Assembly: GCF_018130695.1 (NCBI RefSeq) | Contig: NZ_JAFCJX010000008.1 | Location: forward strand, 62,001 to 126,000 | Direction of reading: 5' to 3' | Source of the DNA: Bradyrhizobium jicamae | GTDB lineage: Bacteria > Pseudomonadota > Alphaproteobacteria > Rhizobiales > Xanthobacteraceae | Length of the DNA: 64,000 nucleotides | Shown here: piece by piece, positions 27,438 through 36,408 of the stretch | Layout of the letters: the number at the start of each line of letters is the position of its first letter | Numbering within the stretch: the stretch's first letter is position 1 | Notes under the pieces: generated by a model | The model's input: the letters and a program-made list of their open reading frames with translations, nothing else | What the model was told of the DNA's origin: nothing | Databases searched by the model: none | Program-made: the position numbers and the translations under genes

Positions 27438-28802
27438 ATGACGATGCGCTGGACCACACTCGTCGCGGGCTTGCTCGCGGTGCTCCTGATCTCGCCGGCG
27501 GCGGCCGAGAAGCGCGTGGCGCTGGTGGTCGGCAACTCCGCCTATCAGAACGTCTCGCGGCTCGCGAACCCCAGGAACGACGCGCAACTGGTCGCCGAGA
27601 CGCTGCAGCGGCTGGGCTTTGCCGTGGTCGGCGGGCAGGCCCAGGTCGAACTGGACAAGGCGGGTTTCGACAGCGCCATCCAGCGCTTCGGCAGCCAGCT
27701 GATGGGTGCCGATGTCGCGCTGTTCTACTATGCCGGCCACGGCATCCAGGTCCGCGGAACCAACTATTTGGTGCCGATCTCGGCCAATCCGGTCCGAGAG
27801 GCCGATGTCGATTTCCAGATGGTCGATGTCTCGCTGGTGTTGCGCCAGATGGAGGGCGCGGGCACGCGGCTCAACATCGTGATCCTCGATGCCTGCCGGA
27901 ATAACCCGTTCGGCGGCCGCGGGCTGCGTGCCGCCGATGGCGGCCTGGCCCAGATCCGCGCGCCGGAGGGCACGCTGCTGTCCTATGCGACCCAGCCGGG
28001 CAATGTCGCGCTGGATGGCGACGACGGACACAGCCCCTACACGCGCGCGCTGGTCGAGACGATGCAGAAGCCCGGCCTCGACGTGCTGCAGACCTTCAAT
28101 CAGATCGGCCTGGTGGTGAAGCGCGCCACCGGCAGCGCCCAGCAGCCCTGGGTCTCGACCTCGCCGATCGACGGCTCGTTCTATTTCTCGGGCGGCACAC
28201 CCGGGCAGGTCGCGACCGCCGATCCGCCGTCCACCGTGCTGCCGTCGCCGCCAGTGTTACCTCCGGCAGCGGCGCCGGTCGCGCGCACGCAGTCGGATTT
28301 CATCTTCCCGGACTCGGACAGTCGTCTGCTTTCCGAGGGTGATCTCGGCGCGCTCAGCAAGGACGATCTGCGCATCGCGCGAAACGAGATCTTTGCGCGC
28401 CGCGGGCGCTATTTCAACGCACCCGATCTGACTGCGCGTTTCAGCCGGTTTGCCTGGTACACGCCGCGCACCTGGGATCCGCAGCTCAACGCGGTCGAGA
28501 GCGCAAACGTCGCCCTGCTCGAGCGCTTCGAGTCCGGCGGCGGCACGGCATCGCTCGGATTCATCTTCCCGGATTCCGACCGCCGCATGCTCACGGCGGG
28601 CGATCTGCAACGGCTGTCAAAGGATGATCTTCGCATCGCACGCAACGAGATTTTTGCGCGGAGGGGACGCTATTTCGAATCCGCCGACCTCAAGGCGCAT
28701 TTCGGACGCTTCTCCTGGTATGTGCCGAACACCTGGAATCCGAAGCTCAATGCGGTCGAGCAGGCCAATGTCGCGTTGATCGAGCGGGCCGGGACGCGCT
28801 GA
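27438..28802 (+). CDS. Exported caspase-like (C14) protease with two YARHG repeats
   Basis: A 454-residue protein with a signal peptide ending near PAAAE (about 24). The caspase-fold domain (about 25-245) has the His/Cys dyad: His101 in FYYAGHGIQ and Cys153 in LDACRNNPF. After a Pro/Ala linker come two tandem YARHG-type domains, each with DLRIARNEIFARRGRYF and a WY(T/V)P(R/N)TW(D/N)P motif. YARHG domains are extracellular and of unknown role. The stop overlaps the start of the next gene (TGATG), so the two are translationally coupled. The substrate is unknown. It would act in the periplasm, not in the cytoplasm as most bacterial caspase homologues. Confidence 0.87.
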   Translation: MTMRWTTLVAGLLAVLLISPAAAEKRVALVVGNSAYQNVSRLANPRNDAQLVAETLQRLGFAVVGGQAQVELDKAGFDSAIQRFGSQLMGADVALFYYAGHGIQVRGTNYLVPISANPVREADVDFQMVDVSLVLRQMEGAGTRLNIVILDACRNNPFGGRGLRAADGGLAQIRAPEGTLLSYATQPGNVALDGDDGHSPYTRALVETMQKPGLDVLQTFNQIGLVVKRATGSAQQPWVSTSPIDGSFYFSGGTPGQVATADPPSTVLPSPPVLPPAAAPVARTQSDFIFPDSDSRLLSEGDLGALSKDDLRIARNEIFARRGRYFNAPDLTARFSRFAWYTPRTWDPQLNAVESANVALLERFESGGGTASLGFIFPDSDRRMLTAGDLQRLSKDDLRIARNEIFARRGRYFESADLKAHFGRFSWYVPNTWNPKLNAVEQANVALIERAGTR

Positions 28803-29566
28803 TGAAACCATGGTCGGCCTTTGCGGTCGCCGTCCTGGCGCTGCTGCCGGCGCAGGCGCACGCGCAGGGCAAGGCCGAGCTGCTCGACAGATTGGTTCGC
28901 GCCTATCCTGAGGCCTTGTCGGGCCATGACGACAAGACCATCACCTGGCGCGACGGCACCGTCATGCCGGTGGACGATGGCATCGCCGACAAGCCGTTCG
29001 ATCAGTTGCTGCGCACCGCGTCCATTCTCGATCAGTTGCGGTTGCCTTATCCGGTCGGCGCGTCGGCGCCGCCCGCCGAGAATGCCGACCCCGGACGCTT
29101 CCGCAACGAAGCGTTCTTCAAGAAGATGTATGGCGACTGCACGACCGGCGAGGTGAAGCGCAATCTCGTCACGATCACCTGGCTGCCGCGTTCGTGGGGC
29201 AGGCCGGTGCAGGTGACGCGCGTCAACGGCATCGCGGAGCGCCTGAAGCAGGTTTCCGCGGAGATCGACGCGCTCGATCCGGCGCTGCGTGCCGCCGCAT
29301 TCCCGATCGCGGGTGTGCTGTCGTGCCGTCCCGTCGCCGATACTGGTCGGATGAGCATGCACGGCTACGCCGCGGCGATCGATCTGAACCTGAAATTCTC
29401 CGATTACTGGCTGTGGGCGGGAAAGGCCAACACCATCCCCTACAAGAACCGGATGCCGCAGCAGATCGTCGACATCTTCGAGCGGCACGGATTCATCTGG
29501 GGCGGCAAATGGTATCACTACGACACCATGCATTTCGAATATCGTCCGGAACTGCTCGGCAAATGA
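28802..29566 (+). CDS. M15 family D,D-/L,D-carboxypeptidase-like protein
   Basis: A 254-residue exported protein (signal peptide to about HAQG). The C-terminal domain has the M15 zinc motif: SMHGYAAAIDLN (His187, Asp194) and WYHYDTMHFEYRPELL (His244). This is the VanY/VanX-like peptidase fold that trims peptidoglycan stems. The start codon overlaps the stop of the caspase-like gene, which points to joint production. The pairing of a wall peptidase with a periplasmic caspase is unusual. An alternative is a proteinase-like role outside the wall. Confidence 0.82.
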   Translation: MKPWSAFAVAVLALLPAQAHAQGKAELLDRLVRAYPEALSGHDDKTITWRDGTVMPVDDGIADKPFDQLLRTASILDQLRLPYPVGASAPPAENADPGRFRNEAFFKKMYGDCTTGEVKRNLVTITWLPRSWGRPVQVTRVNGIAERLKQVSAEIDALDPALRAAAFPIAGVLSCRPVADTGRMSMHGYAAAIDLNLKFSDYWLWAGKANTIPYKNRMPQQIVDIFERHGFIWGGKWYHYDTMHFEYRPELLGK

Positions 29567-29624
29567 GGCGCCTCTTCACGCCAAGCTGATTTCACGGAGA
29601 CCAAAAACGCGCTACCCACGGGCC

Positions 29625-31238
29625 ATGTCGACTGCATCCCTGCTGCCCACTGCGGCGCGCGCAAATCACCGGCTTTCCGTCCGCCGCCTGGCGGCCTGGC
29701 TGGCCTCGCGGGCCACTGATCCCAAGACCGGCCCATGGCTCGTGGTCGGCTTCGCGCTGGTCCACACCGTGCTGTGGACGCTGATCCTGGTCCGCCTCAA
29801 GGCCGCGCAAGACGTTCACATGGATGTCGCCGAGGCCTACGCCTGGGGCCAGCGCTTCCTGCTCGGCTATGGCAAGCATCCGCCGCTCTCGGGCTGGATC
29901 GCCGGGGTCTGGTTCAGGATCTTTCCGGTCACCAACTGGTCGACCTATGCGCTGGCCATGGCGACCGTCAGCTTCGCGATGGTGGCGACATGGTTCGCAG
30001 CCCTGCGCGTGGTCGACCGCCGCCGCGCCTTCCTCGCGCTGGTGATGCTCGCGCTCTACCCGATCTTCAATTTCAAGGGTTTCAAATACAACGCCGATCT
30101 GGTGCAACTGATCCCGTTGCCGCTTTTGGTGCTCGCCTATCTCAACGCGTTCGACAAGCGTAGCGTCAAATCCGGGCTGTGGCTCGGCTTTGCCGGTGCG
30201 CTGGCGCTGATGACCAAATACTGGGTGCTGACCTTCATCGGCGCCATCGGGCTTGCCGCGCTGATCCATCCGCAGCGTCTGCTGTTCCTGCGCTCGCCGG
30301 CGCCGTGGGTGGCGATCGGCACCATGGCCATCGCGATGGTGCCGCATCTGGTCTGGCTGGAGGAGGTCGATTTCCTGCCCTTCACCTATGCCGGCGACGT
30401 CTACGCGCTGTCGAGCCGGGCGGAGAATGTGCAGCTCGTGATCGGCTATATCGGCCACAATCTCGGCCTGCTCGCGGCACCGGTGTTGCTGGGATTGCTG
30501 GCGCTGGCGTGGGGATCGCTGACCCGCCGGCCAAAGGTCGCGCTGGCGCGGATCTGGTCGCGTGGGCCGAACACCGGCGTCAATGTTTCGCAGGCGCTGA
30601 ATGTCTGGCTGATCCAGTTCATCGTCGCGATCGGCCCGCCGCTCGGCGCGCTGGCGTTCCTGGTCTACATCAAGACCGACTGGGGCATTCCGCTGTTCTT
30701 CCTGGTGCCGCTGGCGCTGGTCGCGATTCCCCAACTGCGGGTGACGCGGATGGCGCTGTTCCGCATCACCGCGATCTGGCTTTTGATATCGGTCGTGACG
30801 TTGTTCGCCGCGCCGTCGATCGCGACGCAGGAGATGGCGTCCAGGATCAGCAATGCCTCGACCTATGGCGCGCGCTCCGAGCTCGCGCGCGAGCTGACGG
30901 AGGCCTGGCACAACCGTTTCCATTCACGCTGGGCCGTGGTCGCCGCGCGGATGGATATCGACGCACCGATGACGTTCTACAGTCCCGATCATCCCGCCGC
31001 GATCTCGCCGGGCGAGGTGTGGTCGTCGGGACTGACCTCGCTCGATGAAGCCAAGCGGCTCGGCTTCATCGGCATCTGCGACACCACCGATCCGAATTTC
31101 CTGAAGCCCTGCGAGGCCTGGATGGCGGAGCACGCCAGGGACGCCGAGAAGCTCGTGATGACCACGCAGCGCTTCTTCGGCGGCCATCCCGGGCCGTCGA
31201 TCGTGTGGAAGATATTCATCGTTCCACCCGCGAAATAA
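29625..31238 (+). CDS. Membrane glycosyltransferase, GT39/ArnT-like
   Basis: A 537-residue protein with about 10 membrane helices. The first periplasmic loop holds the acidic motif of the GT-C fold (VHMDVAEAYAWGQ), followed by GKHPPLSGWIAG; the lipid-linked sugar donors of this fold (PMT, ArnT) are used in the periplasm. A soluble C-terminal region of about 120 residues follows the last helix (SELARELTEAWHNRFHS and onward). It may glycosylate lipid A, a polysaccharide or a protein; no partner gene nearby tells which. Confidence 0.82.
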   Translation: MSTASLLPTAARANHRLSVRRLAAWLASRATDPKTGPWLVVGFALVHTVLWTLILVRLKAAQDVHMDVAEAYAWGQRFLLGYGKHPPLSGWIAGVWFRIFPVTNWSTYALAMATVSFAMVATWFAALRVVDRRRAFLALVMLALYPIFNFKGFKYNADLVQLIPLPLLVLAYLNAFDKRSVKSGLWLGFAGALALMTKYWVLTFIGAIGLAALIHPQRLLFLRSPAPWVAIGTMAIAMVPHLVWLEEVDFLPFTYAGDVYALSSRAENVQLVIGYIGHNLGLLAAPVLLGLLALAWGSLTRRPKVALARIWSRGPNTGVNVSQALNVWLIQFIVAIGPPLGALAFLVYIKTDWGIPLFFLVPLALVAIPQLRVTRMALFRITAIWLLISVVTLFAAPSIATQEMASRISNASTYGARSELARELTEAWHNRFHSRWAVVAARMDIDAPMTFYSPDHPAAISPGEVWSSGLTSLDEAKRLGFIGICDTTDPNFLKPCEAWMAEHARDAEKLVMTTQRFFGGHPGPSIVWKIFIVPPAK

Positions 31239-31271
31239 GCTCGCCGATACCGACGCGAATTTGGAGGACGC

Positions 31272-32069
31272 ATGGATCTCGACCTCAGCGGCAAGACCGC
31301 GCTCGTCACCGGCTCGACGCGCGGCATCGGGCTTGCGGCGGCCAAGGGGCTCGCCGAAATGGGCGCCGAGGTGATCGTCAATGGACGCGTGGCTGCCGCT
31401 GTCGATGAAGCAATCGCGAAAATCCGGCACGCAAGACCATCCGCCAAAGTCCACGCTGCCGTGTTCGATCTCGGCAATGCCGCCGGCTGTGCCGCGCTGA
31501 CAGCGCAATTCCCCGACGTCGACATCCTCGTCAACAATCTCGGCATCTACGAGCCGAAAGGATTCTTCGACATCGAGGACGCTGACTGGCTCAGAATGTT
31601 CGAGGTCAACGTCATGAGCGGCGTGCGGCTGACGCGGCATTATCTGAAGCGGATGCTGGACGAGAAGGATTGGGGCCGCGTCGTGTTCGTCTCCAGCGAG
31701 TCCGGCGTCTATATCCCGAAGGAGATGGTGCATTACGGCTTCTCGAAGTCGGCGCAGCTCGTGATCGCGCGCGGCGCGGCCGAGACCACCAAGGGCAGCA
31801 ACGTCACGGTGAATTCGGTGATGCCGGGACCGACCTGGGTCGAGATGTCGCCGACGCGTCTCGCCGCACGCGCCAGCGCCACCGGCACCTCGGTCGACGA
31901 TCTGGTCTCGCGCATGTTCACCGAGCGCCGTCCGGCCTCGCTGCTGCAGCGCTACGCCGCGCCGGAGGAGATCGCCAATCTGATCTGCTACGTCTGCTCA
32001 AAAGCCTCCAGCGCCACCAACGGCGCCGCGCTGCGCGTCGACGGCGGCATCGTGACGAATCCGTTTTGA
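31272..32069 (+). CDS. Short-chain dehydrogenase/reductase
   Basis: A 265-residue classical SDR. The cofactor motif is TGSTRGIG (about 14-21), and NNLG follows (about 89-92). The catalytic Ser is in VFVSSESGVY and the Tyr/Lys pair is YGFSK, so the triad is intact. The Arg/Asn after the second strand (VNGRVAA) suggests NADP(H). The stop is followed by a dispersed palindrome, and the next gene is convergent. The substrate is unknown. Confidence 0.93.
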   Translation: MDLDLSGKTALVTGSTRGIGLAAAKGLAEMGAEVIVNGRVAAAVDEAIAKIRHARPSAKVHAAVFDLGNAAGCAALTAQFPDVDILVNNLGIYEPKGFFDIEDADWLRMFEVNVMSGVRLTRHYLKRMLDEKDWGRVVFVSSESGVYIPKEMVHYGFSKSAQLVIARGAAETTKGSNVTVNSVMPGPTWVEMSPTRLAARASATGTSVDDLVSRMFTERRPASLLQRYAAPEEIANLICYVCSKASSATNGAALRVDGGIVTNPF

Positions 32070-32078
32070 GTTGGATCG

Positions 32079-32171
32079 GTAGGGTGGGCAAAGGAGCGAA
32101 GCGACGTGCCCACCATCACGAGCACGCCGGACATGGTGGGCACGGCGCAAGAGCGCCTTTGCCCACCCTAC
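32079..32171. repeat. Dispersed palindrome GTAGGGTGGGCAAAG, copy B
   Basis: This 93-base copy has the same outer and inner arms as the one at 17806, and lies between two convergent stops (SDR and ptsH), so it may also act as a bidirectional terminator. Confidence 0.92.
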
Positions 32172-32183
32172 AAACAGCGACTG

Positions 32184-32510
32184 CTACACGCCTTCTTCGT
32201 TGAATTTATCCGCGACCAGCTGCGCGATCGCATCCAGCGCGGCTTCCGCTTCCTCGCCCCTGGCACTCACGGTGATGGTGGTGCCGGGGCCGGCGGCCAG
32301 CATCATCAGGCCCATGATCGAGGTGCCGCCGACGGTCTCGCCGCCGCGGGTCACGAAGATCTCGGCGTTGAAGCGCTCGACCATCTGGACGAATTTTGCC
32401 GAGGCCCGCGCATGCAGGCCGCGCTTGTTGACGATCAGGAGTTCGCGGGAGATTGCGCCGGCGGGCACGCCGGGGGCGGCTTCATTGCTCGCCGGAGTCT
32501 CGCCGCTCAT
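32184..32510 (-). CDS. ptsH: HPr family phosphocarrier (PTS-Ntr)
   Basis: A 108-residue HPr that carries phosphate from EI(Ntr) to EIIA-type proteins. The phospho-His is His33 in NKRGLHARASAKF, and the regulatory serine is Ser64 in GTSIMGLMML, the residue that HprK modifies in this lineage. About 20 extra residues at the N-terminus precede the HPr core. It overlaps the manX-type gene by 4 bases (ATGA) and closes the operon. It has no sugar permease partner here, which fits regulatory PTS in alphaproteobacteria. Confidence 0.93.
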   Translation of the reverse strand: MSGETPASNEAAPGVPAGAISRELLIVNKRGLHARASAKFVQMVERFNAEIFVTRGGETVGGTSIMGLMMLAAGPGTTITVSARGEEAEAALDAIAQLVADKFNEEGV

Positions 32511-32908
32511 TTGCCGGCGAGAACGCGGCTGGCGATGGTGACGTATTTGCGGCCGGCTTCCTGCGCCATCGCGATCGCGTCGGGCAGCGAGCGCTCCTCG
32601 CGCACCTTGGCGAGCTTGACCAGCATGGGCAGATTGATGCCCGCGAGCACTTCGACCTTCGGCCGGCTCATGCAGGAGATCGCCAGATTGGACGGCGTTC
32701 CACCGAACATGTCGGTGAGAATGGCGACCCCTTCGCCGGAATCGACACGGTTCACAGCTTCAATGATGTCGCTGCGACACAGATCGGAGTCGTCCTCGGC
32801 TCCGATCGTAATTGCTTCAATTTGTTTCTGCGGACCCATGACATGTTCAAGCGCCGCCTTGAACTCGTCGGCAAGGCGCCCATGGGTCACAAGCACTAGA
32901 CCAATCAT
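32507..32908 (-). CDS. PTS mannose-family EIIA component
   Basis: The start is the ATG at 32908 with GAGGAG at 9-14 bases upstream, giving 133 residues. The phospho-His is His9 in VLVTHGRLADEF, and the GGTPSN motif follows at about 71. In alphaproteobacteria this manX-type EIIA is a signalling protein rather than part of a sugar permease. It is 86 bases downstream of hprK and overlaps ptsH. Confidence 0.92.
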   Translation of the reverse strand: MIGLVLVTHGRLADEFKAALEHVMGPQKQIEAITIGAEDDSDLCRSDIIEAVNRVDSGEGVAILTDMFGGTPSNLAISCMSRPKVEVLAGINLPMLVKLAKVREERSLPDAIAMAQEAGRKYVTIASRVLAGK

Positions 32909-32994
32909 CGGAAACTCCTCGCGGGCGCTTTTGGTGCACCGCACGAACGCGCCACTTTGACCATCCAGAGGCCCCGCGCAAGAGGGCATCTTGG

Positions 32995-33576
32995 CTAGTC
33001 TCCCGGTTTCTGGCGGGACAAAGGGGAGGCTGCGCCGGTCAAATCGGCTGCAAGTGTGGGATGGATATGGTTACCAATTCCCTTCCCACAATCTCCCGCA
33101 AGATTACGGGACCATGAACTCTCGGTTGTCGTCAGCGCTGCGACAACCTGTAGCAGGGGTTGCTGCCCGGATGCGACGGGGATTCGCGGTAATATGACAC
33201 CTTTCACCCGGGTCTTAAGTGCCGCGGGCGGCGGCAGGCGCTCCGCATCGGCCGCGGCCAAGTCCACGACCAGTCCGACCGGTGCCTCGGCGGCGAACGG
33301 CAGATGGCGGATTCCGAGGCCGCGGATCTCGATCAGGCCGGCCAATTCTGGCGCGGTGCGGACCCGCAATTGTTCGCCGGCTGTGTCGAGATGGACACGG
33401 TCATCGCCCACCAAAACGGCCGGCGGAAGCTGCCCGGCGCGGCCGGCGAGAATCAGTTCGAAGGCGAGGCGGGACTTGCCGGAGCCGGAGGGCCCGCGGA
33501 TCAGGACGGCGCGGTCGCCGACCAGCACAGCGGAGGCGTGCACCGTTGCGCCGCCACTCGCATCGGTGTCGCTCAT
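32995..33576 (-). CDS. hprK: HPr kinase/phosphorylase, short alphaproteobacterial form
   Basis: A 193-residue protein equal to the catalytic domain only; Gram-positive HprK has about 310 residues with an extra N-terminal domain. The P-loop is GPSGSGKS (28-35), and the core runs to about 170. The last 40 residues are poorly conserved. It phosphorylates the serine of HPr. The ATG at 33576 overlaps the chvG stop (ATGA), showing coupling with the sensor kinase gene. Confidence 0.92.
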   Translation of the reverse strand: MSDTDASGGATVHASAVLVGDRAVLIRGPSGSGKSRLAFELILAGRAGQLPPAVLVGDDRVHLDTAGEQLRVRTAPELAGLIEIRGLGIRHLPFAAEAPVGLVVDLAAADAERLPPPAALKTRVKGVILPRIPVASGQQPLLQVVAALTTTESSWSRNLAGDCGKGIGNHIHPTLAADLTGAASPLSRQKPGD

Positions 33577-35384
33577 AGCAGCGCCGGCAGGCGCACCACG
33601 AAGCGCGCGCCGGTGACCGTGGGCTTGCCGTCCTCGTCGGCGGGACCGTGGCGATTCTCCGCCCAGATGCGCCCGCCATGGGCCTCGATGATCTGCTTGG
33701 AGATCGACAGGCCGAGGCCCGAGTTCTGGCCAAAGCCCTGATGCGGACGATCGGTGTAGAAGCGCTCGAAGATGCGCTCCAGCGCATCCTCGCCGATGCC
33801 GGGGCCGTCATCGTCGACCACGATCTCGATCTCGCTGCGCACGCGGCGGCAGACGATGCGCACCTTCTGGCCGGGCTTGGAGAACGACTGCGCGTTCGAC
33901 AGCAGGTTCGAGATCACCTGGCCGAGCCGTGAATCATGGCCGGGCACCGAGAGCGTATCGGTCGAACTGCGGCCCTCGAAACGCGCTTCGACGGCGACGT
34001 CGTGGCCAAGCCGCGTTTCGTTGGCGACGCCGACGAGCGTCGTCAGCAGCCGGCGCAGGTCGACCGGCGCCATGTCGTTGCGCTGCAATTCGGCATCGAG
34101 CCGGCTGGCGTCGGAAATGTCCGAGATCAGGCGGTCGAGCCGCTTCACGTCGTGCTCGATGACGGCGAGCAGCCGCTGACGGCTGTTCTCGTTGCGCGCC
34201 AGCGGCAGGGTCTCGACGGCGGAGCGCAGCGAGGTCAGCGGGTTCTTCAGCTCATGGGCAACGTCGGCGGCGAACATCTCGATCGCCTCGATGCGGCTGT
34301 ACAGCGCATTCGTCATGTCGCGCAGCGCGCCGGAGAGATGGCCGATCTCGTCGCGGCGGCGGCTGAAATCGGGAATCTCGACGCGGGTCTGGATGCGGCG
34401 GCGGACCCGCTCGGCGCCGTCGGCAAGCCGCCGCACGGGGCCTGCGATCGTGCTCGCCAGCAAGAGCGACAGCATGATCATGACCGCGGAGGCGACGCCG
34501 CCGATCTTCAGGATCGCCAGGCGCTCCGAGGTCACCATCTGGTCGATGTCGTCGCCCTGCGTGGTCAGCATCAGCGCGCCGCGCACGGCGCGGAAATGCT
34601 GCACGGGGACCGCGACCGAGACGACCACCGCGCCGCGCTCGGTGACGCGCACCATGCTGCTCTTCATGCCCTCAAGCGATTGCCCGACCTCCGCATAACC
34701 CTTGCCGCCTTCGGGGCCGAGCTCGCGATAAACAGGCAGGTCGCCGCGGTTGAACCAGGTCTTGATCGCGGTCTTGGTCTTTTCGAAGAACGACGGCTTC
34801 TCGCTCGGCGGCGGCAGCTCGAAGCGCAGCACGTCGCCGCGGGCGAACAGATTGCGGCTGTCCAGGATCAGCCCGCCGTCGCGGTCGAAGATGCGGGCGC
34901 GGGTTTTGGTCGGCGCAATCAGCCGGCGCAGCACCGGCGCGACGCGCTCCGGATTGATCGGGAAGTCCGCGGAATCGTCGGGCGCGCCATAGCTCTCGCC
35001 GAGCTTGAGATCGTTGAAGTTGTTGGCATCGAAGGTGATGGTGTTGCCTTCGACGGTGGCGGAGGCCGCGATCGCTTCCGAGATGATCTCGGCATAGACC
35101 AGCAGGCTCTGCGTGCGCGCCTCGATCAGGCCGGCGCGGAACTGGGAGAGATAGAGGATGCTTGCGACCAGCGCCACCAGGCCGGCGAGGTTGAGCGAGA
35201 CGATGCGGCGCGTCAGGCTGGAGAATGACAGCGCGAAGAAGAACTGGCCGGCGCGGCGCAGCCAGCCGAGCGGCCGGCGCCAGCCTTTGTCTTTCGCCTT
35301 GTCGTCAGCCACGAGGTCCTGATCGACGGACGATGGCACGTCCTCGTTGCTCAGGCCCTGCTCAAGCTGTGGTCGATCAAGCAC
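33573..35384 (-). CDS. chvG: Sensor histidine kinase ChvG (ExoS)
   Basis: The GTG at 35384 is taken as start; a TTG at 35423 would add 13 residues, and neither has a good ribosome site. The protein has a cytoplasmic lead, a helix near 60-80, a periplasmic sensor of about 210 residues, a second helix, HAMP, HisKA (DVAHELKNP, His at about 377) and HATPase (VDDDGPGIGEDAL; NSGLGLSISKQI). ChvG senses acid or envelope stress and controls succinoglycan, motility and virulence or symbiosis genes in relatives. It lies next to chvI. Confidence 0.94.
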   Translation of the reverse strand: MLDRPQLEQGLSNEDVPSSVDQDLVADDKAKDKGWRRPLGWLRRAGQFFFALSFSSLTRRIVSLNLAGLVALVASILYLSQFRAGLIEARTQSLLVYAEIISEAIAASATVEGNTITFDANNFNDLKLGESYGAPDDSADFPINPERVAPVLRRLIAPTKTRARIFDRDGGLILDSRNLFARGDVLRFELPPPSEKPSFFEKTKTAIKTWFNRGDLPVYRELGPEGGKGYAEVGQSLEGMKSSMVRVTERGAVVVSVAVPVQHFRAVRGALMLTTQGDDIDQMVTSERLAILKIGGVASAVMIMLSLLLASTIAGPVRRLADGAERVRRRIQTRVEIPDFSRRRDEIGHLSGALRDMTNALYSRIEAIEMFAADVAHELKNPLTSLRSAVETLPLARNENSRQRLLAVIEHDVKRLDRLISDISDASRLDAELQRNDMAPVDLRRLLTTLVGVANETRLGHDVAVEARFEGRSSTDTLSVPGHDSRLGQVISNLLSNAQSFSKPGQKVRIVCRRVRSEIEIVVDDDGPGIGEDALERIFERFYTDRPHQGFGQNSGLGLSISKQIIEAHGGRIWAENRHGPADEDGKPTVTGARFVVRLPALL

Positions 35385-35429
35385 AGGCAAAACTGCCGGT
35401 TTGAGTGTGGTCCCGCGAAGCAAATCATC

Positions 35430-35460
35430 GCCCGCGCCAGTCTAAACGACTGGCGCGGGC
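35430..35460 (-). promoter_or_regulatory. Strong hairpin between chvI and chvG
   Basis: GCCCGCGCCAGT (35430-35441) pairs with ACTGGCGCGGGC (35449-35460): 12 perfect pairs with a 7-base loop. It lies after the chvI stop and before chvG. No T run follows, so it may be an attenuator or an mRNA stabiliser rather than a full terminator. Confidence 0.6.
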
Positions 35461-35494
35461 TTGGTGAGTTAACGAGCCGTCTGCAATATGCAGA

Positions 35495-36196
35495 TCAGGC
35501 TTCCTTGAAACGATAGCCGACGCCGTACAGCGTCTCGATCATCTCGAAATCGTCGTCGACGACCTTGAACTTCTTGCGCAGCCGCTTGATGTGGCTGTCG
35601 ATGGTGCGGTCGTCGACATAGACCTGGTCGTCATAGGCCGCGTCCATCAGCGCGTTGCGGCTCTTCACCACGCCCGGGCGAGTGGCCAGCGCCTGCAGGA
35701 TCAGGAATTCCGTCACCGTCAGCGTCACCGGCTCGTTCTTCCAGGTGCAGGTGTGGCGCTCCGGATCCATGCGCAGCAGGCCGCGGTCGAGTGCGCGGGC
35801 ATCCGGTTCCTTCGGAGCCGCGGTCGGATCCTTCGGCTGGCCGCGGCGGAGCACGGCCTTGACGCGCTCGACCAGCAGGCGCTGCGAGAACGGCTTGCGG
35901 ATGAAATCGTCGGCGCCCATCTTGAGGCCGAACAATTCGTCGATCTCCTCATCCTTGGAGGTGAGGAAGATCACCGGCAGATCGGACTTCTGGCGCAGCC
36001 GGCGCAGCGTCTCCATGCCGTCCATGCGCGGCATCTTGATGTCGAGGATCGCAAGGTCCGGCGGCGATGTGCGAAAACCGTCCAGCGCCGACGCTCCGTC
36101 CGTGTAGGTCATGATCCGATAGCCTTCGGCTTCGAGCGCGATCGAGACGGAAGTGAGAATGTTGCGGTCGTCGTCGACCAAGGCGATTGTGGGCAT
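35495..36196 (-). CDS. chvI: Response regulator ChvI
   Basis: A 233-residue OmpR-type regulator. The receiver has the phospho-Asp at 52 ([13 protein letters not shown]), the Lys at about 103 (DDFIRKPFS), and a C-terminal winged helix ([17 protein letters not shown]). It is the partner of ChvG. The chvI-chvG-hprK-EIIA-ptsH order is conserved in this group. The gene starts 213 bases from the divergent HugZ-like gene. Confidence 0.96.
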   Translation of the reverse strand: MPTIALVDDDRNILTSVSIALEAEGYRIMTYTDGASALDGFRTSPPDLAILDIKMPRMDGMETLRRLRQKSDLPVIFLTSKDEEIDELFGLKMGADDFIRKPFSQRLLVERVKAVLRRGQPKDPTAAPKEPDARALDRGLLRMDPERHTCTWKNEPVTLTVTEFLILQALATRPGVVKSRNALMDAAYDDQVYVDDRTIDSHIKRLRKKFKVVDDDFEMIETLYGVGYRFKEA

Positions 36197-36408
36197 GAGC
36201 TGCTTTCACAATGAGAGTGGCTTAGACGGCGGGCTCCCCAGCGACGCGCCGTATCAATGGGCTTTGAACGCGGTCAACGAGCAATGCAAGCTGGGCTGAA
36301 GTGTGACCGAGTTCCGCGAAACGCTCGCGGCCAAGTACGTGCACCCCATATAGCACCCTGAAATCCTGAGAAAACCCCCTTTTTTCAGCAAAGATGGCCG
36401 GATAAACC

